From Mycobacterium sp. (GTDB lineage Bacteria; Actinomycetota; Actinomycetes; Mycobacteriales; Mycobacteriaceae), in NCBI GenBank assembly GCA_003987775.1, contig RXJD01000061.1, positions 1 through 64,000 on the forward strand: 64,000 bases of DNA. The letters are read 5' to 3'. Position numbers and translations under genes: made by a program. The notes beneath the pieces are model-generated. The model worked only from the letters and a program-made list of their open reading frames with translations, searched no databases and was not told the origin of the DNA. Position 1 is the first letter of the stretch, and every line of letters begins with the position of its first letter. This document shows positions 57,921 through 64,000 of the stretch, in pieces.

Positions 57921-59378
57921 TCAGACGACCACGCTGAACGAATCGCGATAGGCTTCAAGCAGTCTCAACCACAGTTCACTGATGGTAGGAAAGCACGGCA
58001 CGGCGTGCCACAGCCGCTCGACCGGAACCTGGCCGGCTACGGCGATGGTGGCCGCGTGCAGCAGTTCGGTCACCCCCGGCCCCGCCATGGTCACGCCGAG
58101 CACGCGGCGGGTATCGACGTCGACCACCATCCGGGCCCGGCCGGTGTAGCCGTCGGCGAACAATTTCGCACCCGTCACGACCTCGCCGATCTCGACGTCG
58201 ATGATTTTGGCGCGATGATTGGCCTGCGCGGCCTGTTCGGCGGTCAGTCCGACGGCGGCCACCTCGGGGTCGGTGAAGAATGCCTGCGGTACGGCGTGAT
58301 GGTCGGCTGTGGTGGCGTGTTCGCCCCACGGCGCCGTGTCGAGCGGTCGTCCCGCGGCACGGGCGCCGATGGCGGCGCCGGCGATGCGCGCCTGGTACTT
58401 GCCCTGGTGGGTCAGCAGCGCGCGGTGGTTGACGTCGCCGGCGGCGTAGAGCCAGCCGCCGTCGACGCCCTGCACGAGGCAGGTGTCGTCGACGTCGAGC
58501 CAGCTGCCCGGCGTCAATCCGATTGTCTCCAAGCCGATGTCATCGGTGAGGGGTGCGCGCCCGGTCGCAAACAGGATCTCGTCGACCTCCAGTTCGCTTT
58601 CGTCGTCGAGGGTCAGTCGGACCGGGCCGTCCGGGTCCGGCCGGTGCAGCGTCCGCACCGACACCCCGGTGCGGACGTCGACTCCGCCCTCGTCGAGTCC
58701 ACGCCGGAGGAATTCGCCGACGAAGGGCTCCATTCGCGGCAGCAACCGCGAGCCCCTGACCAGCAGGGTCACCGCCGCGCCCAGACCTTGCCAGGCCGTA
58801 GCCATCTCGACACCCACGCCGCCGGCGCCGACGACCGCGAGCCGGCCCGGGACCGCGCTGCTGTCGGTGGCCTGGCGGTTGGTCCACGGCTTTGCTTCGC
58901 GGATTCCGGGCAGGTCGGGCAGTGCCGCGCGACTGCCGGTGCAGATGACGATCGCGTGCCGCGCTGTCAGCGTGACCTGATCACCGCCGGACGGCGTGAC
59001 CACCACCCGTCGCGGACCATCCAGCCGTCCGTGCCCGCGGATCAGCGTGGCGCCGATGCCGTCCACCCAGTCGGCCTGGCCCGAATCGTCCCAGTCGCTC
59101 ACGTAGTGGTTGCGGCGGCCGAACACACCGGCGGGATCGAGCGAACCCCCGACCGCCTGGCGGGCGCCGTCCACTCGACGGGCGTCGGCGACCGCCAGGA
59201 CGGGGCGCAGTAGCGCCTTGCTCGGCACGCAGGCCCAGTACGAGCATTCACCACCGACGAGTTCGCGTTCGACGATCGCGACGGACAGCCCCGCGGCCCG
59301 GGCCCGGTCGGCGGCGTTCTGTCCGACCGGTCCGGCGCCGAGCACCACGACGTCGAATTCTGTTATTGGCATGGTCAA
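57921..59378 (-). CDS. lpdB: Pyridine nucleotide-disulfide oxidoreductase, LpdB-like (Rv0794c-like)
   Basis: 485 residues. FAD motif VVVLGAGPVGQNAADRARAAG; redox-active disulfide in GGECSYWACVPSKALLRP (C-x4-C; most family members read CLNVGCIPSK); NAD motif LAVVGAGGVGVEMATAW; second FAD block WLYAAGDVNHRALLTHQGKYQA; and a dimerisation domain with a C-terminal His-Glu region that looks altered (HAVPCFPTISELW, where HxxPTxSE is expected). It probably reduces a disulfide, quinone or mercury-like substrate rather than serving as lipoamide dehydrogenase. Overlaps the HAD gene by 4 nt. Confidence 0.9.
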   Translation of the reverse strand: MTMPITEFDVVVLGAGPVGQNAADRARAAGLSVAIVERELVGGECSYWACVPSKALLRPVLAVADARRVDGARQAVGGSLDPAGVFGRRNHYVSDWDDSGQADWVDGIGATLIRGHGRLDGPRRVVVTPSGGDQVTLTARHAIVICTGSRAALPDLPGIREAKPWTNRQATDSSAVPGRLAVVGAGGVGVEMATAWQGLGAAVTLLVRGSRLLPRMEPFVGEFLRRGLDEGGVDVRTGVSVRTLHRPDPDGPVRLTLDDESELEVDEILFATGRAPLTDDIGLETIGLTPGSWLDVDDTCLVQGVDGGWLYAAGDVNHRALLTHQGKYQARIAGAAIGARAAGRPLDTAPWGEHATTADHHAVPQAFFTDPEVAAVGLTAEQAAQANHRAKIIDVEIGEVVTGAKLFADGYTGRARMVVDVDTRRVLGVTMAGPGVTELLHAATIAVAGQVPVERLWHAVPCFPTISELWLRLLEAYRDSFSVVV

Positions 59379-60070
59379 TCCGTTCCCTTCGTTGTGGGTC
59401 GCAGCTGCCGGGCGAGGTCAATCAGGCTGCCGGCGAGCAAATCTGGTTGTGGTAGGGCGTCGACGGGCAGCGGTGCATTGCCTGGCCGGGTGATGAGCGC
59501 CGTGCCGAAGCCGGCGTTGTGGGCGCCCAGCAGGTCCCACACGTGCGAGGCGACCATCATGCATTCGGCGGGTGCCACCTCGATCTGTTCGCACACGTAC
59601 TGGTAGACCGATGGTGCCGGCTTGAACGCCCGGCAGCTGTCGACGGTGAACCGGTGCTCGAAAAAGCCTGCCAGGCCGGCGTTTTCGAGGGCAGTAGGCG
59701 CACCGGGCGAATGCGGCGAATTGGTCAGGGTGGCGAGTCGAAAGCCGTTGTCACGCAACTGCGCAAGCCCGTCGGCGCTGTCGGGGTAGGCGGGCATGCG
59801 TCGCATGCCCGCGGTGAGGCGCCGGGCCTCGTCGTCGGTCACGCGCACCCGGTGGATGTCGGCGAGCATCCGCAGCACCCCGGCGGCGAGTTGGGCGAAG
59901 TCGACGTAGTCGTCGGACAACGTCGCGGCCATCGAATACATGACGAGCTGGTTGAACCACTCCCGCAGGACCCGCCGGTCGCCGAAAAGCTCCCCGAACA
60001 ACGGCGCCAGCGATTCGATATCGATCAGAGTCTCGTTGACATCGAAGACCAGCACGGACGGTATGGCCAC
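59375..60070 (-). CDS. Haloacid dehalogenase type II-like hydrolase
   Basis: 231 residues. Nucleophile Asp in VLVFDVNETLIDIES; the Arg of the halide pocket in LREWFNQLVMYSMAAT; motif II TLTNSPHSP; Lys-x5-Tyr-like FKPAPSVYQYVCEQI; and ASHVWDLLGAHNAGFGTALITR at the acidic site, where L-2-haloacid dehalogenases have SSNAWD (His for Asn here). It may hydrolyse a 2-haloacid or a phosphate ester. Coupled to lpdB by a 4-nt overlap and 17 nt after the QOR gene. Confidence 0.85.
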   Translation of the reverse strand: MAIPSVLVFDVNETLIDIESLAPLFGELFGDRRVLREWFNQLVMYSMAATLSDDYVDFAQLAAGVLRMLADIHRVRVTDDEARRLTAGMRRMPAYPDSADGLAQLRDNGFRLATLTNSPHSPGAPTALENAGLAGFFEHRFTVDSCRAFKPAPSVYQYVCEQIEVAPAECMMVASHVWDLLGAHNAGFGTALITRPGNAPLPVDALPQPDLLAGSLIDLARQLRPTTKGTD

Positions 60071-60087
60071 TGATCAGCCTCCCCACG

Positions 60088-61068
60088 TCATTCGCGATCC
60101 ATGACCACCACCATCTTGCCGCCGGCCTGCCCGGCCTCCATAACCCGGTGGGCCTCGCGAATCTGATCGAAGGAAAAGATGCGGGACGGCCTCGCGTCCA
60201 GCGTGCCGTCGGCAACCTGTTGTGCGATGGCCTGCAGAGGCACGTCGGCCACCGGGAAGCCGGGCGTGCCGAACACAAAGCTGCCGAAGAAGTTCAAGTT
60301 CACGCCGCTGGCCATCCGCAGCAGCGGGTTGAAATCCCCGATGGGATCCAGGCCCCCCAGCCATCCCGCCAGGCACGCGGTGCCACCGCGGCGCAGCATG
60401 TCGAGGGAGTCGAGGATGGTGCTGTTGCCCACCAGATCGAGGACGGCGTCCAGCTGTTTGGCTTCCGGTAGGCGGGCGGCCAGGTCGGTTTTTTCCAGCT
60501 CGACGCGGTCGGCACCGAGTGCCTCCAGCATGGGGATGCGTCCGCGGCTGCGCGTCGTCGCGATGACACGCGCTCCGGCCGCCACCGCCATCTTCAGCGC
60601 TGCCTGCCCGAAAGACGATGTCGCACCGCGGATCAGCAAGGTCTGCCCTGACGCCAGGGCGAGGTTGCGGAACAGGCATGTCCAGGCCGTCGCGTACGTC
60701 TCGGGCAGAGCCGCCAACTGCGACCAGGGCAGGCCGGACTCGATCAGCGCGACGTTGGCCGCGCGTACGCGGGTGAATTCGGCATAGCTGCCGTTGATCG
60801 TCCGTCCCAGGCCGCCCATCAGCGCGGCAACCTTGGCGCCGACCGGAAATTCCCCGCCGGGGCAGGCATCGACGATGCCGACGCACTCGATGCCGCTGAC
60901 TTCGGCGGCCTCCGCCCATTCACCACGCCGCATGTGCATTTCGGCGTGGTTGATGCCGAATCCCTTGACCCGGATCACCACCTCGCCGTCTCTGGGCACC
61001 GGCTTGGGGATATCGGTGTAGACCAAGCTGTCGAGTCCCCCGAATCGCTGCAAAATGATTGCGCGCAT
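60088..61068 (-). CDS. Zinc-free quinone-oxidoreductase-like MDR enzyme
   Basis: 326 residues from the ATG at 61068 (MRAIILQRFGGLDSL); the upstream open frame crosses the operator and the next gene. MDR fold without zinc ligands: PVPRDGEVVIRVKGFGINHAEMHMRRGEW, SQLAALPETYATAWTCL, NADP motif LLIRGATSSFGQAALKMAVAAGA, and IFSFDQIREAHRVMEAGQAGGKMVVVM. First gene of the leftward operon. A -35/-10 pair (TGGACA, 18 bp, CATAAT; 61186-61215) and an operator dyad (61168-61183) lie upstream. Confidence 0.9.
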   Translation of the reverse strand: MRAIILQRFGGLDSLVYTDIPKPVPRDGEVVIRVKGFGINHAEMHMRRGEWAEAAEVSGIECVGIVDACPGGEFPVGAKVAALMGGLGRTINGSYAEFTRVRAANVALIESGLPWSQLAALPETYATAWTCLFRNLALASGQTLLIRGATSSFGQAALKMAVAAGARVIATTRSRGRIPMLEALGADRVELEKTDLAARLPEAKQLDAVLDLVGNSTILDSLDMLRRGGTACLAGWLGGLDPIGDFNPLLRMASGVNLNFFGSFVFGTPGFPVADVPLQAIAQQVADGTLDARPSRIFSFDQIREAHRVMEAGQAGGKMVVVMDRE

Positions 61069-61167
61069 CGTGTTTTCGCCAGCCGTCTCGCGCACCACGG
61101 CCGGGGCGCTAGGTATCTTGCCGACGTCCCTCGCGATGGTATCCACGGCGTCCCCTCCCAGGCCGAA

Positions 61168-61183
61168 TGGGTTGTTTATCCCA
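61168..61183. promoter_or_regulatory. TGGG-N8-CCCA operator 1 (QOR operon)
   Basis: TGGGTTGTTTATCCCA. On the minus strand it lies directly downstream of -10 CATAAT (61186-61191) and -35 TGGACA (61210-61215, 18-bp spacer), 100 bp before the QOR start. It shares geometry with the three dyads at 62600, 63520 and 63595. Confidence 0.75.
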
Positions 61184-61228
61184 CTATTATGGGCTACGCA
61201 TCCCAGAGATGTCCAGTGTGGCGGGGGG

Positions 61229-62566
61229 TCAGGCCGTGGACTGGGGCCGCGCGGACCCGCGTCGCCCCTTCGGGACGAACGCGGCGACATACTCGACCGC
61301 GGCAGTCAGCGCGGCGCGCATCGGCTCCGGTTCGCCCGTGGCGTGGGTGATCATGGCGCCGCCCTGGTGGGCGATGACCAGAGACGCCGCCAAGTGCCGC
61401 GGGTCGGCGTCGGAACGCAGCGCACCCCGCCGGCGCATGGAAGTCAGTCCATCGGTGAAGATCTCGATCCACTCGTCGTATCCGCGGGCGACGTCGTCAT
61501 GAATCTCGCTGTCGGCGTCGATCAGTTCCCCGGCCAGCGAGCCGTAGACGCACCCGCCGAGTCGGTAGACGGTGTCGATGTCGTCCAGGCACGCATCGGC
61601 CCATGCATGCAGGGCATCGACGCTGTCGAGCGCGCCCATGCGGGCCTGGGTGTGAAACGTTCGCACGTCGCGACGACGACTGGCGATGACCTGGCGGATG
61701 AGATCGCGCTTGTCGTGGAAATAGTGGGTGATCTGCGATCCGCTCACTTCGGCGCGGGTGCGCACCTCGTCGATGCTGGCATTGGCCACTCCGCGTTCGA
61801 AGACGACAGCGGCCGCCGTGTCGACGATGCGGCTTCGGGTGGCCAGACCCTTCTGTGTCAACCGTGGCGCCTGTGCGTCGCCGGTCGGCGGGGACGTGCG
61901 CCGGGTGCGCACCCGCCGGGGCGGCCGGAGTGCGCGTTCGGCGGGATCGGTGGCGAACATCCGTAGATAGTTGACGGCGAATCGGGTCGCATCGGCGTGC
62001 GGCCACTCCGCTCGATATGTAAAGGCCAGCGTGCCGCCGCCCTGATGAGCGCAGACCATCACCGCTGCCAGCGCGTGGGGTTCGGCTCCGCGGACCAGGA
62101 GGCGGTTGTCCTGCATGCGCGCGATGGCCTGCTCGAAGAGCGCGATCCACTGCCGGTATCCGTCGGCCAGGGCCGCGCGCGTGGCGTCGTCGGACTTGGC
62201 CAGTTGTGCGGCGAGAGCGTGATACGTAGGCGTGCCGGTGTACTCGATACGGCGCAGGTAGCGCATGTTGAGATCCAGCCAGCGCTCGTAATCGTCGAAC
62301 GTGTCCAGGTTCCCGAGCTTGGGTTGGCGGTGGAAGTCGAGCACGACGCCGATCTGCCGGCTGATCACGGCCCGGATCAACGCACGCTTGTCGGTGAAGT
62401 AGTGCGCCAGTTGGGAACCGCTCACCGAGGCGGCCTTGCGCACGTTGTCCATGTTGAACGCCGCCAAGCCCTCCGCGACGATCAACTCGGCCGTCGCCAG
62501 GACGATCCGGTCGCGGGTGGCGCGGCCCTTGGCGGTCAACCGCTGTTCGACGTCCGGATCGGCCAT
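61229..62566 (-). CDS. Double TetR regulator (two TetR modules in one chain)
   Basis: 445 residues. Module 1 (about 8-205) has HTH AKGRATRDRIVLATAELIVAEGLAAFNMDNVRKAASVSGSQLAHYFTDKRALIRAV; module 2 (about 235-440) has QKGLATRSRIVDTAAAVVFERGVANASIDEVRTRAEVSGSQITHYFHDKRDLIRQV. Both recognition helices share SVSGSQ/EVSGSQ and HYFxDK and should read the same sequence. Each module has its own ligand domain containing a matching VCAHQGGG/VIAHQGGA motif. A Pro/Arg-rich linker joins them. One chain would act like a TetR dimer. The operator TGGG-N8-CCCA lies 33 bp upstream and recurs before neighbouring genes. Confidence 0.93.
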   Translation of the reverse strand: MADPDVEQRLTAKGRATRDRIVLATAELIVAEGLAAFNMDNVRKAASVSGSQLAHYFTDKRALIRAVISRQIGVVLDFHRQPKLGNLDTFDDYERWLDLNMRYLRRIEYTGTPTYHALAAQLAKSDDATRAALADGYRQWIALFEQAIARMQDNRLLVRGAEPHALAAVMVCAHQGGGTLAFTYRAEWPHADATRFAVNYLRMFATDPAERALRPPRRVRTRRTSPPTGDAQAPRLTQKGLATRSRIVDTAAAVVFERGVANASIDEVRTRAEVSGSQITHYFHDKRDLIRQVIASRRRDVRTFHTQARMGALDSVDALHAWADACLDDIDTVYRLGGCVYGSLAGELIDADSEIHDDVARGYDEWIEIFTDGLTSMRRRGALRSDADPRHLAASLVIAHQGGAMITHATGEPEPMRAALTAAVEYVAAFVPKGRRGSARPQSTA

Positions 62567-62599
62567 CGCGACAGGCTAACCCGCAACAGGTGACGGTTA

Positions 62600-62615
62600 T
62601 GGGATATTCAGCCCA
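62600..62615. promoter_or_regulatory. TGGG-N8-CCCA operator 2 (double TetR gene)
   Basis: TGGGATATTCAGCCCA, extended by one matching base on each side (ATGGG/CCCAT). It lies 33 bp before the double-TetR start, between that gene and the hydrolase stop. Suggests autoregulation. Confidence 0.65.
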
Positions 62616-62624
62616 TTGATCGCC

Positions 62625-63497
62625 TCACGCGGCCATGCGGTGTCCGGACAGGAACGTCTGGATCAGTTCGGCAACCTCGGCGTGCGCCGACTCGAGCAGG
62701 AAGTGGCCGCCGTCGAGCAGGTGGACTTCGGCGTGCGGCAGATCCGTGGTGAAGGCCGTTGCGCCCGCCGGCCCGAATATCTCATCCCCGCGCCCCCACA
62801 CCGCGAGCAGCGGAACACCCGAGGCGCGGAAGTACTCGTGCAGGCGCGGGTACATCGGCGCGTTGGTCGCATAGTCGCGAAAAAGCTTGAGCTGCACCAG
62901 GTCGTTGCCTGGCCGGGAGATCAGCGCGAAATCGTGATGCCACGATTCGGGATCCACCAGCGTCTCGTCAGGCACCCCGGTCAGGTACTGCCAACGGGTG
63001 GCGTCCAGGGTGAGAAACTGCCGCACCGCCGCCTCGTTGTCCGGATTCGGGTCCTCTTGATACGCCCAGACCGTCCGCCAGAAGCTCTCGACGAAACCCG
63101 CGTCGTAGCCGTTGCCGTTCTGGCTGATGATCGCTGTGATCGCGGACGGATTGCGCAGCGCCAGGCGCCACCCGATCGGTGCTCCGTAGTCCTGCACGTA
63201 CATGGCGTATCGGTCGATACCCAGGGTGTGCAGCAGTCCCTCGGTGAGATCGGTGAGGGCGTCGAAGGTGTAGTCGAACTCGTCGACGGCGGGCGCGTCG
63301 GACAGTCCGAAGCCCAGATGGTCCGGTGCCACCACGTGGAAGCGGTCGGCAAGTTCCGGGATGAGATTGCGGAACATGTACGAGCTGGTCGGAAAGCCAT
63401 GCAGCAGAACAATTGTGGGCTGATCCGGGTCGCCGGCTTCGCGGTAGAACAGACGGTGACCGTCGACGGTGCGGTAACGGTGGTGAACGGTCGGCAT
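62625..63497 (-). CDS. Alpha/beta hydrolase, haloalkane-dehalogenase/epoxide-hydrolase-like
   Basis: 290 residues from the ATG at 63497 (MPTVHHRYRTVDGHRLFYREAG) with CAGGGAGCG upstream. Oxyanion block VLLHGFPTSSYMFRNLIP; nucleophile Asp in MYVQDYGAPIGWRLAL; acid in VWGRGDEIFG; His in LLDGGHFLLES. An Asp nucleophile is characteristic of haloalkane dehalogenases and epoxide hydrolases rather than esterases. The Trp next to the nucleophile in true haloalkane dehalogenases is Tyr here, so halide activity is uncertain. It faces a divergent MOSC remnant across a promoter pair with two operators. Confidence 0.88.
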   Translation of the reverse strand: MPTVHHRYRTVDGHRLFYREAGDPDQPTIVLLHGFPTSSYMFRNLIPELADRFHVVAPDHLGFGLSDAPAVDEFDYTFDALTDLTEGLLHTLGIDRYAMYVQDYGAPIGWRLALRNPSAITAIISQNGNGYDAGFVESFWRTVWAYQEDPNPDNEAAVRQFLTLDATRWQYLTGVPDETLVDPESWHHDFALISRPGNDLVQLKLFRDYATNAPMYPRLHEYFRASGVPLLAVWGRGDEIFGPAGATAFTTDLPHAEVHLLDGGHFLLESAHAEVAELIQTFLSGHRMAA

Positions 63498-63519
63498 GGC
63501 GCGCTCCCTGAAGCAGTTT

Positions 63520-63535
63520 TGGGTTATATGACCCA
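63520..63535. promoter_or_regulatory. TGGG-N8-CCCA operator 3 (hydrolase gene)
   Basis: TGGGTTATATGACCCA, 14 of 16 bases symmetric. On the minus strand it directly follows a -10-like CATAAT (63535-63540) and lies 23 bp before the hydrolase start. Confidence 0.75.
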
Positions 63536-63565
63536 TTATGCACCCGCGGGTCTCAGGTGCAACCA

Positions 63566-63595
63566 TTGATCGCGCGGCTATCTAACCCCTATTAT
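63566..63595 (+). promoter_or_regulatory. Promoter for the MOSC remnant
   Basis: -35 TTGATC (63566-63571), 18-bp spacer, -10 TATTAT (63590-63595) on the plus strand. The operator dyad at 63595-63610 begins at the last base of the -10. It is back to back with the minus-strand hydrolase promoter. Confidence 0.55.
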
Positions 63596-63610
63596 GGGTT
63601 GATCAACCCA
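63595..63610. promoter_or_regulatory. TGGG-N8-CCCA operator 4 (perfect palindrome)
   Basis: TGGGTTGATCAACCCA is a perfect 16-bp palindrome immediately downstream of a -10 hexamer and 37 bp before the MOSC remnant start. It is the most symmetric member of the four-site set and probably the consensus. Confidence 0.8.
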
Positions 63611-63647
63611 CTCTTTGATGCCGCGCTGAGGCCACGAGGAGGCATGG

Positions 63648-63740
63648 ATGGGCAAGCTGGTGTCTGTCAACGTCGGCATGCCCCGCGAGGTGCTGGTCTG
63701 CTCGGCCGCCCCGGCGAGCGACCTGGTGCTCGACCTGTAG
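63648..63740 (+). pseudogene. MOSC-domain gene remnant
   Basis: An open frame of 30 codons with a good ribosome-binding site (GAGGAGG). It begins MGKLVSVNVGMPREV, the usual N-terminus of YiiM-like MOSC proteins (normally about 220 residues), then continues VLVCSAAPASDLVLDL and stops. The remaining domain is missing, as if a deletion joined the start of the gene to unrelated sequence. Promoter and operator are intact. It ends directly against the stop codon of the convergent SDR gene. It may be untranslated in effect or a short leader peptide. Confidence 0.6.
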
Positions 63741-64000
63741 CTACCGCGCGAACGAGGTCTCGCCGCCGGTGACATTGAAGATCGAGCCGTTGACGTAGCT
63801 GGCGTCCGGCGAGACGAGAAAGACCACCGCACTGGCGATTTCGTCGGCGTCGGCGATACGGCGCAATGCGGTCACCCCGGCCAGCTTCTCCAGGAGGCCG
63901 GGAGTGGCCTCCGTTCCGGGAGTGTCGGTGGGGCCGGCTGCCACGGCGTTGACCCGAACGCCCGATTCGCCGAACTCGTCGGCCCACACCTTGGTCAGCA
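63741..64000 (-). CDS. Short-chain dehydrogenase/reductase, C-terminal part
   Basis: The frame is open to the right edge, so the N-terminus with cofactor and catalytic residues is outside. The visible 86 residues show LTKVWADEFGESGVRVNAVAAGPTDTPG, then LRRIADADEIASAVVFLVSPDASYVNGSIFNVTGGETSFAR, the standard C-terminal SDR region with the PG motif and the VNG-x-x-FNVTGG end. Adjacent to the double-TetR locus and possibly part of it. Confidence 0.9.
   Translation of the reverse strand, partial: LTKVWADEFGESGVRVNAVAAGPTDTPGTEATPGLLEKLAGVTALRRIADADEIASAVVFLVSPDASYVNGSIFNVTGGETSFAR

Overview
The window comes from a mycobacterium, most likely a non-tuberculous, slow-grower-type species. It is GC-rich, carries a PE_PGRS-type gene, a PhoPR system almost residue-identical to that of M. 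tuberculosis, three recognisable mycobacterial P450s (CYP51, CYP123, CYP126) and F420-type LLM oxidoreductases. From about 13.7 kb to 59.4 kb the gene order follows, from memory, the M. tuberculosis interval Rv0756c to Rv0794c. Several blocks absent from that interval are spliced in. No database was searched; all family and ortholog names rest on sequence recognition.

Layout. 0-3.5 kb: the end of a 13E12-type HNH gene, then an accessory P450 with an in-frame minisatellite and a BAHD-like acyltransferase. 3.5-13.5 kb (all minus strand): an FtsX-type ABC exporter, a PE_PGRS protein with a phosphodiesterase domain, a class III cyclase-ATPase-TPR regulator and a cation/proton antiporter. 13.6-16.8 kb: tRNA-Thr(TGT), a decapeptide-repeat protein and phoP-phoR. 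16.8-19.7 kb: a HIT protein plus two inserted secreted proteins (a papain-like lipoprotein and a probable beta-propeller). 19.7-32 kb: an oxidative cluster reading leftwards (TetR, CYP123, SDR, CYP51, 3Fe-4S ferredoxin, NTF2-like protein, alcohol dehydrogenase, OYE-type flavoenzyme, SnoaL-like protein) and rightwards (aldehyde dehydrogenase, SDR, 3-hydroxyisobutyrate dehydrogenase-like, carboxymuconolactone decarboxylase-like). 32-54.5 kb: purine biosynthesis genes purD, purB, purC, purS and purQ interleaved with two duplicated Ser/Thr kinases, ggtA, a Tat esterase, TetR, DUF429, CYP126, an intact ptrB, an EmrB-type exporter, a deacetylase-like protein, a flavoprotein and an MBL-fold hydrolase. 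54.6-64 kb: a GntR/LLM unit, a VOC protein, and a catabolic locus (quinone-oxidoreductase-like, haloacid-dehalogenase-like, LpdB-like, cupin) beside a fused double TetR regulator, an alpha/beta hydrolase, a truncated MOSC gene and an SDR.

The strongest regulatory signal is a 16-bp dyad, TGGG-N8-CCCA, found four times between 61.1 and 63.7 kb: in front of the catabolic operon, the double TetR gene, the hydrolase and the MOSC remnant. At three of them a -10-like hexamer abuts the dyad. This defines a candidate local regulon for the double-TetR protein. Other self-consistent operators are a dyad over the GntR start codon (57.0 kb), a pair of GGACA-N2-TGTCC sites between the TetR and aldA genes (28.2-28.4 kb) and a 14-bp perfect palindrome before the ABC exporter (6.85 kb). 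Other items worth checking are the P450/BAHD pair and the twin kinases that lack the conserved catalytic-loop lysine.
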